DNA of 6,479 nucleotides. It comes from Endomicrobium sp. (GTDB lineage: Bacteria; Elusimicrobiota; Endomicrobiia; Endomicrobiales; Endomicrobiaceae). Position 1 is the stretch's first letter, and each line of letters opens with the position of its first letter. Shown one piece after another: positions 6,216 to 6,479 of the stretch. The DNA lies in assembly GCA_031260765.1 (NCBI GenBank), contig JAISKX010000155.1, forward strand, positions 1-6,479, in the 5' to 3' direction. The notes beneath the pieces were generated by a model. The model saw only the letters and a list, made by a program, of their open reading frames with translations. It was not told the origin of the DNA and searched no databases. The translations under genes were made by a program, and so were the position numbers.

Positions 6216-6230
6216 TCCTTAGGAATTCCT
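6216..6230 (-). promoter_or_regulatory. Unusual kdsA ribosome-site region with overlapping palindromes
   Basis: The minus strand reads AGGAATTCCTAAGGA immediately before the kdsA start. It holds a perfect 10-base palindrome (AGGAATTCCT) and the overlapping inverted repeat TCCT-A-AGGA. The proximal AAGGA ends two bases from the ATG and the distal AGGA 13 bases from it, both off the usual spacing, so which one serves as the ribosome site is unclear. Confidence 0.35.
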
Positions 6231-6294
6231 TTATAAAACTGATTTATTTTTCTATGATTTTTGAGTTTTTTAAGAGAGGCGATTTTATAAAACT
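6230..6294. repeat. 11-base direct repeat flanking the kdsA leader
   Basis: The sequence tttataaaact occurs at 6230-6240 and again at 6284-6294. The second copy covers part of the -10 region of the kdsA promoter; the first lies just upstream of the ribosome-site region. It may be a protein-binding repeat or a chance match in AT-rich DNA. Confidence 0.4.
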
Positions 6295-6310
6295 ATTCCA
6301 TTAGTGTCAA
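6282..6310 (-). promoter_or_regulatory. Strong sigma-70-type promoter driving kdsA and the downstream operon
   Basis: On the minus strand a perfect -35 box TTGACA (6310-6305) is followed by a 17-base spacer and the -10 box TAAAAT (6287-6282, 5 of 6). This predicts a start near 6275 and a leader of about 60 bases before kdsA. All genes to the left follow on the same strand with overlaps or short gaps, so this is the likely main operon promoter. The -35 box is at the border with the palindromic, GC-richer flank. Confidence 0.75.
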
Positions 6311-6320
6311 TTTTAAAGGT

Positions 6321-6378
6321 GCGGCGGAGCCGCGATACACACGGCTGGTTGGAAGATGAGGCGCGACGGGATGGTCGC
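6321..6378. repeat. Two short hairpins beside the long palindrome
   Basis: A GC hairpin GCGGC-GGA-GCCGC spans 6321-6333, and a second, GCGAC-gggatg-GTCGC, spans 6363-6378. The bases AGCCG (6328-6332) could instead pair with CGGCT (6342-6346), giving a mutually exclusive fold. Read on the minus strand, the apex of the neighbouring long palindrome also has a GGA loop closed by GC pairs (GCGGAGC), the same core as the first hairpin. The shared core suggests all three hairpins belong to one element spanning about 6311-6479. Confidence 0.55.
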
Positions 6379-6381
6379 TTT

Positions 6382-6470
6382 GCCTTTTGGCGTCTTTTGA
6401 CACAATTTGCCTGCTGATGTAGCTCCGCTACACGGCGCAGTCAAATTCTGCCAAAATACGCTCAAAATGC
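6382..6470. repeat. Long imperfect palindrome (about 43-base arms) with a perfect apex hairpin
   Basis: The left arm 6382-6423 and the reverse complement of the right arm 6427-6470 align over 44 columns with 34 identities and two one-base gaps, by hand count. The apex is a perfect hairpin TGTAGC-TCC-GCTACA (6418-6432). Beyond 6470 the pairing weakens and the window ends at 6479, so the element may be longer. It lacks the T-run of a classical rho-independent terminator and encodes no plausible protein. It resembles a dispersed palindromic intergenic element (REP/MITE-like), but only one copy is visible here. Confidence 0.7.
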
Positions 6471-6479
6471 TTTGCGGAA

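Noticed and set aside
6356..6400. Tiny plus-strand frame MRRDGMVALPFGVF in the repeat region
   Set aside because: Only 14 codons, GGAAG directly abuts the ATG with no spacing, and it runs into an arm of the palindrome; most likely a by-product of repeat sequence, not a gene.
6321..6400. tRNA or other known RNA gene in the GC-rich flank
   Set aside because: No cloverleaf arrangement or T-arm GGTTC-type sequence could be made; the pairing seen is simple hairpins.
6382..6470. Rho-independent terminator for an upstream gene
   Set aside because: The palindrome is long and imperfect, and no T-run follows the stem on either strand within the window.
1..6479. CRISPR array, phage, transposase or defence genes
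   Set aside because: No regularly spaced repeats, integrase, transposase or defence-type domains were found; the coding part is housekeeping envelope and regulatory genes.

Overview
The window is a low-GC stretch in which every convincing gene lies on the minus strand, so the functional order runs from high to low coordinates. The genes point to a diderm (outer-membrane, LPS-making) bacterium: KDO-8-phosphate synthase, a lipid A type acyltransferase, and the LptC-LptA-LptB lipopolysaccharide transport genes. They are followed by the long form of the ribosome hibernation factor HPF, the nitrogen-type PTS protein EIIA-Ntr, HPr kinase/phosphorylase, and the start of RapZ. The combination of LPS genes with HprK, metal-type KdsA and AT-rich coding sequence fits deep-branching Gram-negative phyla or deltaproteobacteria-like lineages. 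Elusimicrobiota (Endomicrobia-like) is my best guess, but it is an inference and not proven by the sequence.

Layout in transcription order. 6479-6311: a non-coding, more GC-rich flank full of inverted repeats, including a roughly 89-bp imperfect palindrome. 6310-6214: a near-consensus sigma-70 promoter (TTGACA, 17 bp, TAAAAT) and a short leader. 6213-5383: kdsA. 5399-5112: a small unrecognised one-helix membrane protein. 5109-4174: an LpxL/HtrB-family acyltransferase. 4174-3656: lptC, apparently a lipoprotein. 3672-2914: lptA. 2917-2198: lptB. 2197-2112: the only sizeable internal gap, with a candidate second promoter. 2111-1560: hpf. 1530-1072: ptsN. 1072-128: hprK. 138-1: the first 46 codons of rapZ, cut by the window edge.

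The genes form two linked modules. kdsA to lptB make KDO, acylate lipid A and carry LPS across the periplasm; their junctions are overlapping or 2 bp apart, as in a translationally coupled operon. hpf to rapZ are a stress and carbon/nitrogen regulatory module. The linkage of lptA-lptB with hpf-ptsN-rapZ is known from proteobacteria, where rpoN normally sits between lptB and hpf; here rpoN is absent and replaced by an 86-bp gap. I see no dramatic new system. The items most worth a second look are the palindromic repeat upstream of kdsA, the small membrane protein inside the LPS operon, the lipoprotein-type LptC, and the missing rpoN.
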